DNA of 64,000 nucleotides, taken from positions 18,263,001-18,327,000 of the forward strand of contig CM059587.1 in assembly GCA_030407085.1 (NCBI GenBank), read 5' to 3'. Below are positions 35,853 to 48,156 of this stretch, in pieces; position 1 is the stretch's first letter, and each line of letters starts with the position of its first letter. Source of the DNA: Trichopria drosophilae (lineage: Eukaryota; Arthropoda; Insecta; Hymenoptera; Diapriidae). The notes under the pieces are model-generated. The model saw nothing but the letters and a program-made list of their open reading frames with translations. It ran no database searches and was not told where the DNA came from. Made by a program: the position numbers and the translations under genes.

Positions 35853-37433
35853 TTAGTTTAAAATGCAGAGAATTTGAATGTTTCTGAATTCCTCTCTTTC
35901 TAATAGGATTCTTTCTCCGTATATACAAAAATATATATTTATTTTTAACTTTTTATTTAATTTAATTTTACTATTTCTTGTATTTGTTTATATGTAAATT
36001 ATACCATTTTTAAGTTTTTCGGGATTATCCGAAGGGAGTTGAGTATATTAAAAATGCCGAAAATTCTTAAATATTTCGAAAATAATAAGAGACAAGTGAA
36101 ATATGACAAAATTTAAGGGGCAGATAAATGGATTTTAAAAATATGTGTAAACAGAAAATTTACAAAATTGTTCAATATCTGGAAAACGACAAGGGATACT
36201 CTGAATTATCGATTCAGAAAATAAACCGAATAAATTTGTAACTGATTTGAAAGCTCTAAATAAACAAAAAAAAAATAATTAAAATAAACAATTGTTATAT
36301 ACATCAATATTTCCAGGGGAATTCAGAATCCTTTTAAAACTGTTGAACGGCAATAAGCATTCAGAAGGATATAGAATATTGGAACACCCAGTAAAACAAA
36401 TTATTAAGAAGAATTAAACATTTTTAATTCATCTTAATCTTTCTGTATCCAAATTCTTGGTCCCTATTTTAAGATTCTGAGGTATTGAAAATTTATGATA
36501 TTTTAAAATTTCTTTATCCGTTTTCAAGAATAAAGTTTAAATTGTTCGAATCCTTTTCAATGCATGGACAGGAATGGAAAATATTCTCTTTTATCATTGA
36601 TTTAAAAATAAGAAACGAAATCTTAGCTTCCTTCTTTTATAATTTCTGTATTTTACACTACATGATATCTTTTACGTTTATAATATTGTGAGTAACTTTT
36701 ATTAATTGGAAATATTGGATGTGTTTAGGAAATTTAAAAAGAGCATCGGTTATTCTTTTTAATAATTTATTTATTTATTCCTTGAGGAGTTTACTATTGG
36801 AGATCTTCTGCAGTACGTAAAATAAATAAAATAATATTAATTTTACATTTCTGTATATTTAGAAATAACAAATATATGCAACATTGCTTAAAAAATGGAG
36901 ATACTTGTTAAAGTATAACCAGTAATAATCTCATTTTAAGCATTTTCGACCATGTGAGAGGTTCCTAAAATCAAAAAACTATTTTCCTTATTGAAAAGAA
37001 CAACAAAATTATGTTTTTTATCATTTTTTTGTGGATAAAAGAGTATTCGATTATACCAATATTAAATTAGTATTGAGGAATATTAAATCGACAACATTTC
37101 AATTAATTTTGTCGTTCGCTGCGCACCCAATTCTGAAATAGTCTCTATTATTATATATTTAATGAAGCATTTCGTTGTAGAGAATTATGTACAGGCTCAG
37201 CAATGTTTTGTATTTGCAGAAATAGAAGAAATATTTACTAGACAAGTAGTCGCAAGCGAATAAATTAAAGAAAATCGTTTTCATTTTACTGCGATGTCAT
37301 TGTGCAGAAAGCATTTCTTATTTATTAATTACGTAATGTGTTTTCAATGTGATTTAACTCAGAACTCTTTTCAGTCGGCTGCAATTATGTTGTGTTTTTT
37401 AAATTGGTTCCATCTTATGTTGCAACAATGTAT
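35853..37433. other. Non-coding AT-rich region
   Basis: No gene or clear repeat seen. Confidence 0.45.
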
Positions 37434-37437
37434 GTAT

Positions 37438-37560
37438 GGGTGATTCTCTCCAAAGAACAAATGCCTCGTTTATGCCAGTTTTCTTAAAAATTATTTAAAA
37501 TTGTTAACAAGTACAACGGTCATATGAAAGTATTTGTAAATATTATTTTAGCTAATATGT
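37438..37560 (+). mobile_element. Solo left end of the GGGTGATTCTC family
   Basis: GGGTGATTCTCTCC starts at 37438 after GTAT, then AAAGAACAAATGCC in a position equivalent to AAACAGGGCATT of the complete copy at 6790. No matching right end was found within the following 3 kb, so the length is unknown. Confidence 0.5.
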
Positions 37561-38644
37561 AAAAAAAGAACTGGAAATTTTATACTATCCCAAATAATCA
37601 AGTTTATGCGGTGTGAAACCTAATTTACACCTCATAAATTTGAACATCTTCTAATAATAATCCTTTGTCAAGTGATATTTATTGGTAATAGAATCGTAAT
37701 CGGTCACAAAAACAAGTAATAAATGTAAACAAATGTGTTAAATAAAGAATATAATGAATAATTAAATCTATTCGCTAATAGTGTCGGTCACTATAATAAA
37801 ATTACAAACTAAAAACACCATTGTTCGTCATTTTTTTTCAGATACTTCTCTGTAAAATAAATATTGTCAATTTTTAAAATAACTTGTTAACGAGGGATAA
37901 TTTTTCAAAGTTATAGATTTTTAAAAACTTTGTTCTGTTTGTTTACATACTTTTTTTTTATATTTTAAGTAATAAATGTAAGATTTTGCCAATGGGACAT
38001 TTTTAATTTCTTATTACTATATTCACAAAAAAACTGCAGAAAATAACGAACAATTTGTATTTTAATAATTTAATGTATTTAAAAAAATTTTGTTTTTTTA
38101 ATTTTTTGAAAGAATCTGAAGATTTGATACCCTGGAAACAATTTTATAATATTGATTATGGAAAGTAAATATAGTGTTTTCTAAAGCCAACCTTGAACTC
38201 TTTTTAAATTCAGTTTTTGGAATCGAGGTTTTTTCAATTATTTCAGTCCATTTGTTGTCAATTATCGCAATTGTATCGACTGAAATATTTGTAAATGGAG
38301 ATTACATTTAAGGACATTTTTTTAAAAGTTTCTAATGATTTTAGTTTATTTCTGCATTGCCAACTATCTGCAACATATGAAGATGTTTTACCTATGACGT
38401 TTTGAAAAATCTCGTCAAGTAATCAGTTGGAGAATTAATATTGTTGACACTATCAATCGCAAGTTTATATCAATAGTTTGGATTGGCCGAGTAAACGGTA
38501 AATTCCACTCTCGACTTTCCAGTTTTTTGAAAATAATGTCAAATAACTGTTAAATCCCAAAATTATTAAAAATCACACCTTTCTGCTCGGGACAGTTTAC
38601 AATTTATGTTTTCTGTTGGGAGTGAACTATAAGCAAATAAAATT

Positions 38645-38875
38645 ATGATATTCAATCAAGTTGCAATTAATGAAAATGATGAAGAAAACTTATTGTCCGT
38701 TCTGAGCATATAATCTAACGAAATAATTGATAAAAATGTTAACGATAATAACAACAATAACCGTGATGATAATGATAACAATGATAATGAGGATCTTAAA
38801 ACAGTTTTCAGCTACCTCGAAAACATAATGGAAACGGGGTATGGACTTCTGAGGGAAAATTATTCTCTATTTTAA
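38645..38875 (+). pseudogene. Asn/Asp-rich coding remnant with one stop
   Basis: From an ATG at 38645 a frame reads through one TAA (38702-38704) to a stop at 38873-38875. After a GATAATAACAA-type microsatellite encoding Asn/Asp runs it continues EDLKTVFSYLENIMETG and YGLLRENYSLF. It looks protein-like, but I do not recognise the family. It lies about 1.2 kb inside the solo GGGTGATTCTC end and might belong to that element. Confidence 0.3.
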
Positions 38876-39440
38876 CATATTAAGTCGAATTATGGGATTG
38901 TGTCTAAAACCTGACGTAATGGAGTTAAATGGATTCGGAAGTAGCGTCCCCAAAAACATATTGTAGACATAATGTTTGTGTATATTACCTATACTGTGGG
39001 CTGGAAACATTCTGTGTATAATCATATGCAGAAACAGAAGTATTTAAATTCTATCCAAAAAATTTTTATATTTGTGTGGAAAAATTGGTCAATAATTAGA
39101 CGAAATTTCTACCAGGGTTAATTGAATCGTGTATTTAAAATAATTACATTTCCATATTTATATTTCCATTAAGCTTTGCAATTCAGCTGGATGATCAAAT
39201 TTTGATTTACATCTAACCCATCATGGATCATTTTGAATGCCAAATGGATCACAATGAATAAATTGTATACTCATTGTCAGTCGCGATTTGATATATCGAC
39301 GAGAAAATAAAGTTGCTCAAAATTTAACCTATTTTTGACCTTTTTTTTTTTGTATTTAAGTAATCTAAATAAGGTTTAACAAGTTTAAGTGTAATTGCAT
39401 GACATTGGAAAATGATCATTTTTTAATCATAATTAAATAT

Positions 39441-39634
39441 GGCCGGGGAACAAAGTTCTGAAAATCAAAACCCCGAAGGCTAACATTTCGATATTACGTG
39501 AGTCCAAGGTATTTTAATTTACTTTCTTTTTGCCAAATTTTCAAAGACAAAGTGAAGAAAATCATACTGGAACTACGCTATATAGAAATATTGGCCTTTC
39601 GGTGTGTTGATTTTCGGAATTTTGTTCCCTGGCC
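39441..39634. mobile_element. 194-bp MITE with perfect 8-bp TSD (hAT-like)
   Basis: The ends GGCCGGGGAACAAAG and GGCCAGGGAACAAAA (complement) are inverted repeats of about 30 bp. TTAAATAT flanks both sides exactly (39433-39440 and 39635-39642). An 8-bp duplication is typical of hAT elements. Non-coding. Confidence 0.8.
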
Positions 39635-40059
39635 TTAAATATATGTATATGAAATGTGATCGACGAGTCAGGAACCTTCCAAATTCAGCGTTTTGGAATC
39701 ACAAAAAGATTTGATTATAATTGCTCTTAAACTTCCCCGGAAGGAGTATAACAATAAAATATTCGACTCGTTTGAGGTCGAAAAAAGATCATTTTGCGAT
39801 GAAAATCATATATGGTGAGTATCGATATAACCAATGCCCTACATTTTAAATTGAGGTAAAAACAATAATTGTGAACTTTGTTAACGATCTCTTCTTCACC
39901 ACTTTCAAATCTGCCCAGTCAACACAGATTTGTCACACGTATGTAAATATTGTGTAACACTGTTTCTTCCTTAACAGTTATGTAATTTGTAGGGCGCATA
40001 AAGAATACCTGTAAAATGTTCGCCACATTGCGAGTAACACGTATGTCATGGTGACAGAT

Positions 40060-40404
40060 CGGGAAAAAATGGATTATATATAATTATATATAAATTTAGA
40101 TGCATTTATACATAATAATATATAATTATATATGTTTATATACGATTATATATAATTATATACAATTTTTGATACAATTAGATCCAATTATATATTATTA
40201 TATAATTATATATGGATTTTGGCCGTATATAATTATATACAAAGCCGTCAATTATATACAATTATATATGCTAATATATAATTATATATGTTTATATACG
40301 ATTGTATATAATTATATACGGCCAAAATCCATATATAATTATATATAATTGGATCTAATTGTATCAAAAATTGTATATAATTATATATAATCCATTTTTT
40401 CCCG
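40060..40404. repeat. 345-bp AT-rich nested palindrome
   Basis: The outer ends CGGGAAAAAATGGATTATA and complement are inverted. Inside, a second inverted pair (around 40161-40222 and 40317-40383) includes CAATTTTTGATACAATTAG, and the block around ATATGTTTATATACGAT is repeated directly (about 40125-40150 and 40285-40310). The filler is ATATAATTATATA. No target duplication is clear. Confidence 0.75.
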
Positions 40405-40589
40405 GGAGAACAATTTTACATAACTAAGATGTAACATTAATGTAACAGATCTATAAAAGGCAATTAAAAATTATATACAATATTTGTCATTACAGAAATA
40501 TTTATGTATATTCTTATGCTACGTTTACACTATTAATTTAACATATTCGCATATAAATATGTAACGCCCGCAAACAAATCTGAAAAAAA

Positions 40590-40673
40590 CTCGCTCCGAC
40601 GGGGAATCGAACCTGGGTCTCTCGATTACTGACTAAAGCCATAACTATTAAGCTACGCTCGCACGCTAATATA
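40590..40673 (-). mobile_element. tRNA-derived SINE remnant 1
   Basis: The minus strand contains a box-A-like TAGCTTAATAGTTATGG and a box B GGTTCGATTCC about 35 bp apart, followed by a T-rich tail. The T stem pairs poorly and no full acceptor stem forms, so I do not call a functional tRNA. It shares CGAGAGA, CC and GGTTC-ATTCCCC with the copy at 56602-56693. Confidence 0.6.
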
Positions 40674-41437
40674 TTTGAATCATTCCAAGATTAATAAATT
40701 TGTTTATATTGTTTTTAATGCATCTAAAACTGTTATATCTGTCGTCTAATAATGTATCCTTGTATTGCATATTACGAACGCGTAGTTCACTTTTATATAT
40801 AGAACATCGCGTTTGTGTATTTATCATTCGAAAAATAATTTTTTAAAGTAATTTGATTACACATTATATCGTATCGAATTTTGAGCTAAACTTCGTTGAA
40901 TTTTGTTTGGCTTTATGAGAATATATAATCTTCGTTTGTAAATTATCTCCATTTGTGCTGTATCAACTACAAAATGTAATACTCAGAGAATGAAGATGTG
41001 TTACTTAAATATTACATACTAACGTTACATACCGGTTAAATGACATTATTTATGTACTAAATACATTACTTTTAAAGATTGTTCATCGAGAGAACATTTG
41101 TTACATAAATGTTACATAAACTTGCCACATAATTGTTACGTAATGGTATATATGTAAATACTTCATAATCGTGATGTATCTCCTTTTCGGTATGTATACA
41201 TTGTTTTATAAATACTATATAACAGTTTTTATGTAGCAGTGATATCAATAATCTTTTGTGGATAATGAGGAGCGAAATGGGACAATTTTCCGTACAAATA
41301 CAATGATCAGTGGTTGATCACTTTTGAACGAGTTTGAAAATCGAGAAGCGTTTTACCAGCAAGTAATATTGATAGAAAATTTGACCGATTTTTTATCAAA
41401 TTCACTAAGATATCCAAGTGATCTAAATAAGGTCCTA

Positions 41438-41813
41438 CACAGAAAAAAAAGTATTAAAATTGTTACATCTCAAATTAAGCACTGTAAAAGGCTTAATTTC
41501 AGTCAAAAATTGAGCTAATTTTCCTAAATTAAGTCAATATTTCCGCGGAAAGTCTTACTTTCAGACAGCAAAGTTTAATTTTAGTCGAGATTTATGCTTA
41601 AAGAAGAATTTTCCGAGCTTGTCACACCTAAGTTAGAGAATTCTTATTTCGAACCTGAATATTGAACAAAAGTAAGTTTCCTAAACGAAAAACAAGGTTC
41701 GAAGCTCAAATATTGACTCAATTAAAAAAATTAGCACAATTTTAGGCTGAAATTAAGCCTTTGACGGTGCTGATTTGAATATGTAACAATTTTAAGACTT
41801 TTTTTTTACTGTG
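41438..41813. mobile_element. 376-bp palindromic MITE, TA target duplication
   Basis: Ends CACAGAAAAAAAAGTAT and CACAGTAAAAAAAAAGTC (complement) open inverted arms of more than 100 bp that share TTAAAATTGTTACAT and AGGCTTAATTTCAG. TA flanks both sides (41436-41437 and 41814-41815). Tc1/mariner-type by target site. Non-coding. Confidence 0.85.
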
Positions 41814-42214
41814 TACAGATTTGACACATTCCAGGATCAAATTTAGACCAGTTTACTAGCTAAAAACAACTTGTTATCAGAATTAAACATGTATGAAATG
41901 TGATCGACGAATCGGGAACCTTCAAAATTGAGTATTTTGGAATCACTTTATGGTCTAAAAAAAGTATATAAAAATATTATGGTTTAGTTCAAGTTTCTGT
42001 AATATTAAACCGAACATGCTTGTTTTGTTGAAACTTATTTTAAATTTCTGTTATTGTGGACCGTTATAACGAAATTTTCAAAAATGATTAATTTTTTTAT
42101 GTAATTTGTTCAAGTAGTCAAGCAACTTATTTCGTCACTATACCATCAATTACAATTTTAGAAACGGTGATAAAAGGTAGGAAAAGTAAACAAAACAGAA
42201 TATATTGACATGAA

Positions 42215-42799
42215 ATGATATTGATGCAATTAAAGATGGTAAATTTAACAACATATTATTGGAATATTAAATATACTATTAAATTATGTGATCCAATTTA
42301 TAGGAGAAAGAATTTAAGAATCGCTAAACAAATTTTACTGGATAATGGTTATACTTTGCATATTATCGACGATAGTATCAAGAAAAGAGTTTATAAATTA
42401 TATAATACAAATAATATTCAAAAAGAGGATAAATTCTCAAAAACCGTTAGTATTCCATAAGTTAACGGAGTTTCTTGTAAAATTTAAAAAATCTTAGAAG
42501 ATAATAAAATTAGAATTATCCACAAACCTTTTAATGGCAATTTTGTAAAAGTGTTTATATAGGAAAAACTGGCAGACTATTAAAAAATCGAATTTCTGAA
42601 CATAAAAAGTATATTTTTGAAAAAGTTGAAAAATATATACTGGTTTAACTGTCCACAGAATCAATACAGGACATTATTTTGATTATATCAATATTAAAAT
42701 TTTAGCTCAAGAACATAATTTACTAAAAAGAAAACATATAGAAAATTATTTTATCAAAAACAACAAAAATTCTATCAATATTAGATTTGAACAATCCTA
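42215..42799 (+). pseudogene. Penelope-like element C-terminus with GIY-YIG endonuclease, decayed
   Basis: The first frame contains RKNLRIAKQILLDNGYTLHI, the linker typical of Penelope-like elements after the reverse transcriptase. After stops and shifts comes VYIGKTGRLLKNRISEHKKY (about 42555-42620), the GIY-YIG core with its Arg and Glu-His. Then INTGHYFDYINIKILAQEHN and LLKRKHIENYFIKNN (about 42659-42765) match the usual end of that domain. No reverse transcriptase is found upstream. Frames are broken at several points, so it is a dead 5'-truncated copy. Confidence 0.8.
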
Positions 42800-45389
42800 G
42801 CTTCCTCATATATATTTTTCACTCATTAAAGTTTAAAATCTTTTTTTTTGACTGTCATAACATACATATTCGAATTTTCATAATTTTGATACAACATCGG
42901 TTTTGAGTCTATAGGCAGTGTTTACAACCTTGAACGATATTATTTGAAATGTAAAAGTTCAAATGATTTTTCAGTGTTCATTACTCGATTATTACAAATA
43001 ATTCGATATATTCACTCATAGGTTTTTTCATTTTCAGTTTTTAAATTATTCTCCTGAGTTTTTTTCTTAAACTTATTTATTTAATTCTTTTTAGGTTTTT
43101 ATAAAAACAGTGCACTTATTTTTAGCCGATGGATTTTCATACTCTTTTACAAATTCTTCTAATTCAGATATATACTTCAAAGTTTTTAAGATAACAATTT
43201 ATAAAAATTTTTTGTTTTAAAATGGACTCTTACACTTCTTACAAAGTTTTTCGGTCAATCATATTGGACCAGATAGGTAAGGGGAATCTTTTTAATGCAT
43301 TTAATTCTTTTTTACTAAAATTTCATGCTGAAAAGTTATTTGAACTTCGAATTAATTTGATCAAATTTTGTATTTTATATAAACTTATTTTGTATATGAT
43401 TTTAGTTATTTGTAATACATTTCTGGTGAGGTTGAACCGTTAATATATGAAGATTTTACTTTGTCTCTAACTCCAAGAACTTCTATTAAGAATTTTGTCA
43501 CTTAAGAAAACTACTACCGAAAAGAAGATTTTATTTATTTACATATTATTGGGATGTTGCAAAAATAAAACTGAAAAAAAAACATCATTAATGTTAGTAA
43601 TACTAAATAAACAGTTTAAAAACGAATAAATTAACTATTTGCTAGATGAATTGAAGAGTTGATAAAAATCGCAAATCTTGACTGATAAATGATTAAAATT
43701 CCGTGAAAAAGCAAGTTTAATATTCAGAACTAATGGATACATTTGAATTTACAGCATTAATCATTTCTTTGCCTTTGTCGTACACGTTGCACTGAAAATT
43801 ATTGACTTTCTTATTCCGAAAGATAATATAGCCCCAGGCTTTTCGATGTAATATGGAATAATTATGATTTTACACGATTAATTGCTCCGTTAGTATGCGA
43901 AGCTCATTTCCTATATATTATTTTTCTTCGCAAACTAAATCGTATTAACAGCAGATAAATCAGTTATTTAAACGGAAATGAAAATTCCAGTGTTACTTTA
44001 AGTTTGAGTTTCAATTCCAGATATAATTGTTTGGCCTAGTACGAAATTGCTTGGCTTCAATCGGTAATATTCTCTGTGTATTTCATAGAGTGAAAATTCC
44101 CTTTTTATAGATTAAAAATTAAGTCACTTGTTAATTTTCGCTATCATTATATGAGAAGAACATATAAAACCTGTATGCAGGACTAATTTGTGCACCATTC
44201 AACAAAGCAATTTATGAAAACATTTTCTTTTACTTTCGTGGGAATCGTAATTTAATTAACTAATTTAGTACATTTGTTTTTATGATTATCAAAACAAACC
44301 AAAATAGGAAACATGACTCATGAGAGGTACAGAAAAATATCGGTATTATGCATGGTGACAATTTGTGATAAAAACCACGAATAGATTACTGCAATTTCTA
44401 GTTAGTATTATTTTTAATTAACAATAAATTAAGAATTTTTACTTTTTTTTTGCTTCAAGAGTCTATCAATTTAGTAACGTAAAATATAGCACGCTTATAT
44501 ATCGCTCGTATTATCGATCGAACAGGTGTGAACAGGTCGTAACTTTAGATTAAATTTTAATCTTTCAACAAGTACAGACCATCCGAAAAATTCGGAAAAA
44601 GATAATTTTTCTTTAGGCATTGATTAGTGGTAATTTCCGATTGAATTTTTAAGTTGTTGCTACTAAAAATCATTGATACTAACGAAGCTGAAATCCTAAC
44701 CCGTCTGGTAAAAATAATTATCAAACTTCGTTTTTCAGATTCACGTATAACCTACAAAATTTTCAGTTAAGTAAATATAAAGTTAAATAAAAGTCGTCTA
44801 TGCGGGACGTATTTTACTACTGGATATCGATTCGGACAGAACTACGTTTTCCGGAAATTTCGTTACACTCTTTTCAATTCGTGGTGAAAGTATTACTTTT
44901 CACAAACCTTTGCACATAATGCATAAAATGGAAGATAAACTTGTCGATCTGGGTCACTGTACTATCAAATTCTGAATTCTTGAAAACGAAACTCGTCGGA
45001 TCGTAAGGTTGTTCATCCTTCTGAAAATAATTTCGTTGATGAGGACGTAAAAGTATTAGGCAATATATAAAAGAAATCGCATACTATTTATTAGTGAGAA
45101 ATATTGTCCCTCTCATGGCGATGTATATAATCAAGGTCCATTTCATTCATCGATAGTTCACTACATTCGTTATCTTGAAACTTTCGTTTTATTTTACCCT
45201 AGAATTATTATCATTTGCCGCATTTTCTTTAGAAAAAATACCTCGCATATTGCTTCATTAAATGTTGCTATTAATTTATTTAGTTACTTTGCATTAACTT
45301 TCAAAAACTTTCCAAACTTTTTAAATTCGTTTGAAAACCGTCATCGCACCTGATTTAATATAACAAATTGTTGGTAATTAATATTTATT
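42800..45389. other. Non-coding AT-rich region
   Basis: No gene I can support. A 73-codon plus-strand frame at 43222-43443 is Leu/Ile/Phe-rich without recognisable motifs and is likely chance. Confidence 0.4.
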
Positions 45390-46115
45390 AAGTTAACGGC
45401 TTACACCTACAAATTACATTAGATGTTAAAATGTTATAGTTTGGAAATTTTTAAACATTTCAAACATCAGGCGTCGTATTAGCTCGGATTCTCAAAACAG
45501 TAGGCCTTGTCGAAAGATTTATAATCTCAACTAGTGACGAAATTAACAACGAAAAGAGAAAAAAAACAAAAAAAAGAAGAAAAAAGGAAAATTATTATAA
45601 AAATCCTTAATAAAATATCTTTAAATCCTTAATAAAGTATCGTTTTTATTTTTAATTTTTTGTTTACTTTTTATTTATTATTTTTTTTTTATTTCTTACT
45701 TTCTATTATAAAAAATATTTTTGCATGTCTATATTTTTTTGGTTTTTTGTTTTCATGGTTATTATTTTTATATATTTGCCTTTTTCTTTTTTTTAGATTT
45801 ATTATAATTTTTCTTTAAATTATATTTGCATGCTAACAAATCATATTCATATACCAGTCCGTTCCAAGTAACTGTCAAATCGAAATTTTATTAACGATTT
45901 TTTACTTTACAGTTATGAATATAATTTTTCTTTCTTTTCCCCTTTTTTCTTTCTTTTCCCCTTTTTTCTTTTTTTCTTCTTTTTTTCTTTTTTTCTTCTT
46001 TTTTTCTTTTAAGAATCCGAGTGATAACGACGCAAGGTGTTTGAAATGTTTAGACATTTTCAAACTATAGCATTTTAATATCTACTTTAATTTGTAAGTT
46101 AAGTCTTTAATTACA
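45390..46115. mobile_element. Inverted-repeat element with a polypyrimidine core
   Basis: Arms 45402-45492 and 46012-46101 are inverted repeats of about 80% identity (shared words TTAAAATG, TATAGTTT, AAACATTTCAAACA, GCGTCGT, CTCGGATTCT). The interior has purine-rich (45555-45595) and pyrimidine-rich (45925-46010, CTTTTTTTCTT) tracts complementary in character. Length about 0.73 kb. No target duplication was determined. Confidence 0.6.
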
Positions 46116-48042
46116 TTAATTTTTAAATGCACCTACGTTAAATTTAAATTTGATGGTAACGTAAGTGAAAATGCCTTAAGTTAAACCAAACCATTACAGA
46201 AAGTATTTCATATATTAATCAATTGCAGGAATTAAAACTGTTGTAATACCGATCAAAATTAAGTAAACAAAGCAAATCTAAGGACATTTATATAAATAAA
46301 ATTTATGAACCTAAAAAGTGGTTTTACTTCTATGCTTGCATTTTTAAAGTTATCTCATTTCGGCAACATTCTTTTTTTGGTTAAGTGATCCACATTTCTG
46401 AGATCTAAGTTTCTTCTGAAGACACTAGTTGGCGTTAAAATCCAAAAGTAGACTTTCCAGTCGTTTACTTTATGTGCAGATAGGAAGATGATATAATTAT
46501 GAAATGAAGAAATTAAGTTTGAGATTACTTATTATTTTGTGATTTTCCTTCTTTTTATGATAGTTGTCATCATAATCGTTATACAACAGTAGATATAGGA
46601 AAAATAAAAGATCTAGGCCTTTAAAGAGAAATGTACATAAATTTACGTTTTGCAATACATTTTAGTAGTAAAACGAAGTGAAAACAAACGTTAAAATTGA
46701 AGGTTTTCATTGCCCAAGCCCCTCTATTTCGAATTGGTGTAGCAAAAAATTCCCAAAATTTAAAAGAAAACAAATTACGAACATTTATTTAACAAAAATG
46801 TTTGAGGTTATATTCACTTATCGTTATTCTGTTATTCTTTCCAAAGTAGATTTTTATTTAAAATATTAGTCGCATGTATTCAATCGATTGGCCCAAATGA
46901 AATCGCTTCAATAAATAAATAATTAAAAAGTTCGAAAAAGATAAATGAACTTTCGAATCCTATATTAGAATTTTGGAAAAACGGAATCAAAAAACACTTT
47001 TCCTAATTAGTTAAAAAAAAATAGATTTGTTTTGCTTTTCTTTTTTGCTTTTGGAAAAAAGTTCTGGTATTCCACAGAATATTTTAAAAAATTTGTTGAA
47101 CCCTGAATGTTTTGAAAAAGTTATAAAAGCGTTCGAAACATTCCGCAAAAATTTCAGGGCATTCTTTGACTGATTTTCTTAATTCTTCGTTCAAAAACAT
47201 TTTTTATGAAGTTTATCATTTTAAAATAAATATACCTGAACATTTCGCCATTTTTTTCGTATTTAGGACGCAATTTTTTATGCTTCCACTTTTATTTTTG
47301 AAATGTTAACACATTTTTTAAGATCACATATTGAAGACGCGAATTCTATTACTGAGTTCAACGGAAAAAAAAGAAACTAAAAAACATTGAGAAACCCACC
47401 GAAGAAAATTCACTGGAAAAATTCCATTCTGGACTTAATGGGTGAAGAACTTTAGAATTTTTAAGACACCTTAAAGTCTCTTAAAAAGTAACTTTTGGTG
47501 TTGGGTTTGATTATGTTCACTGATCAAACAGATTTTCGTTTACAATGAATCATAGATCATTTCAAAGAACTCTGAAAGATGTCTTTTTTCTGGGTTTGAG
47601 TTATTCATTAAGCTATATTTATAATGAAATGAATAATTCTTTTTTGTAATGTAAAAAATATAATGTAATATCTGTAACATTAGCTAAGAGCACTAAACTA
47701 ATATATAAAATAGTAAGTTTTCACATTAGTTTAATTTTTGATTTTTTAATTATTACATTTTTTATCGATTATTCTCTCAATGATGATGTGTCTTAAACAT
47801 GATACAAATATACCTGTTACTGTGTTTATGACCTGTGATTTTAATATTGTGCTGTTTAAACTTAACTTTAGTGTCCAAAATAAGAAAAAAATTCCAGTAA
47901 TATGTCGGAAAATTTGTTAAAAATTAGCTACCAATTTATTCATTTTTTTGGTACTTTTAATCTATTTATCTTTGAAAAATATTTCATATATGGGATTGAT
48001 TAATAAATCCCCCACCGTACCCCACCAATCAATAGTAGAGAA
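46116..48042. other. Non-coding AT-rich region
   Basis: No gene or clear repeat seen. Confidence 0.4.
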
Positions 48043-48156
48043 ATGGCTACAGAGCTTAACGTCGACAAAGCTGCTACAGATACCGGAAAATATAACAATG
48101 AATTCATTCGGAATCTCCCCAAACGTAACGAAGCCGAATTTTGTATTAGACGCTAA
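48043..48156 (+). CDS. Possible small ORF of 37 codons, unknown
   Basis: ATG in a GAAATGG context opens a frame starting MATELNVDKAATDTGKYN and ending in FCIRR before TAA. Its base and amino-acid composition is more protein-like than neighbouring frames, which are dominated by Leu/Ile/Phe/Lys/Asn. No family is recognised, and an exon of an unseen gene or chance are both possible. Confidence 0.2.
   Translation: MATELNVDKAATDTGKYNNEFIRNLPKRNEAEFCIRR

Larger units (their letters stand above)
39643..41948 (+). repeat. Two 55-60-bp direct repeats bracketing 2.2 kb
   Basis: 39649-39711 and 41892-41948 share TGAAATGTGATCGACGA, GGAACCTTC and TTTTGGAATCAC in the same order at about 85% identity. The bracketed interval contains an AT palindrome, a SINE remnant and a small MITE. 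They may be the ends of a degraded element or dispersed copies of one repeat. Confidence 0.5.

Noticed and set aside
40590..40673. Functional tRNA gene
   Set aside because: Box A and box B are present, but the T stem has mismatches and no 7-bp acceptor stem forms, so I call a SINE remnant.
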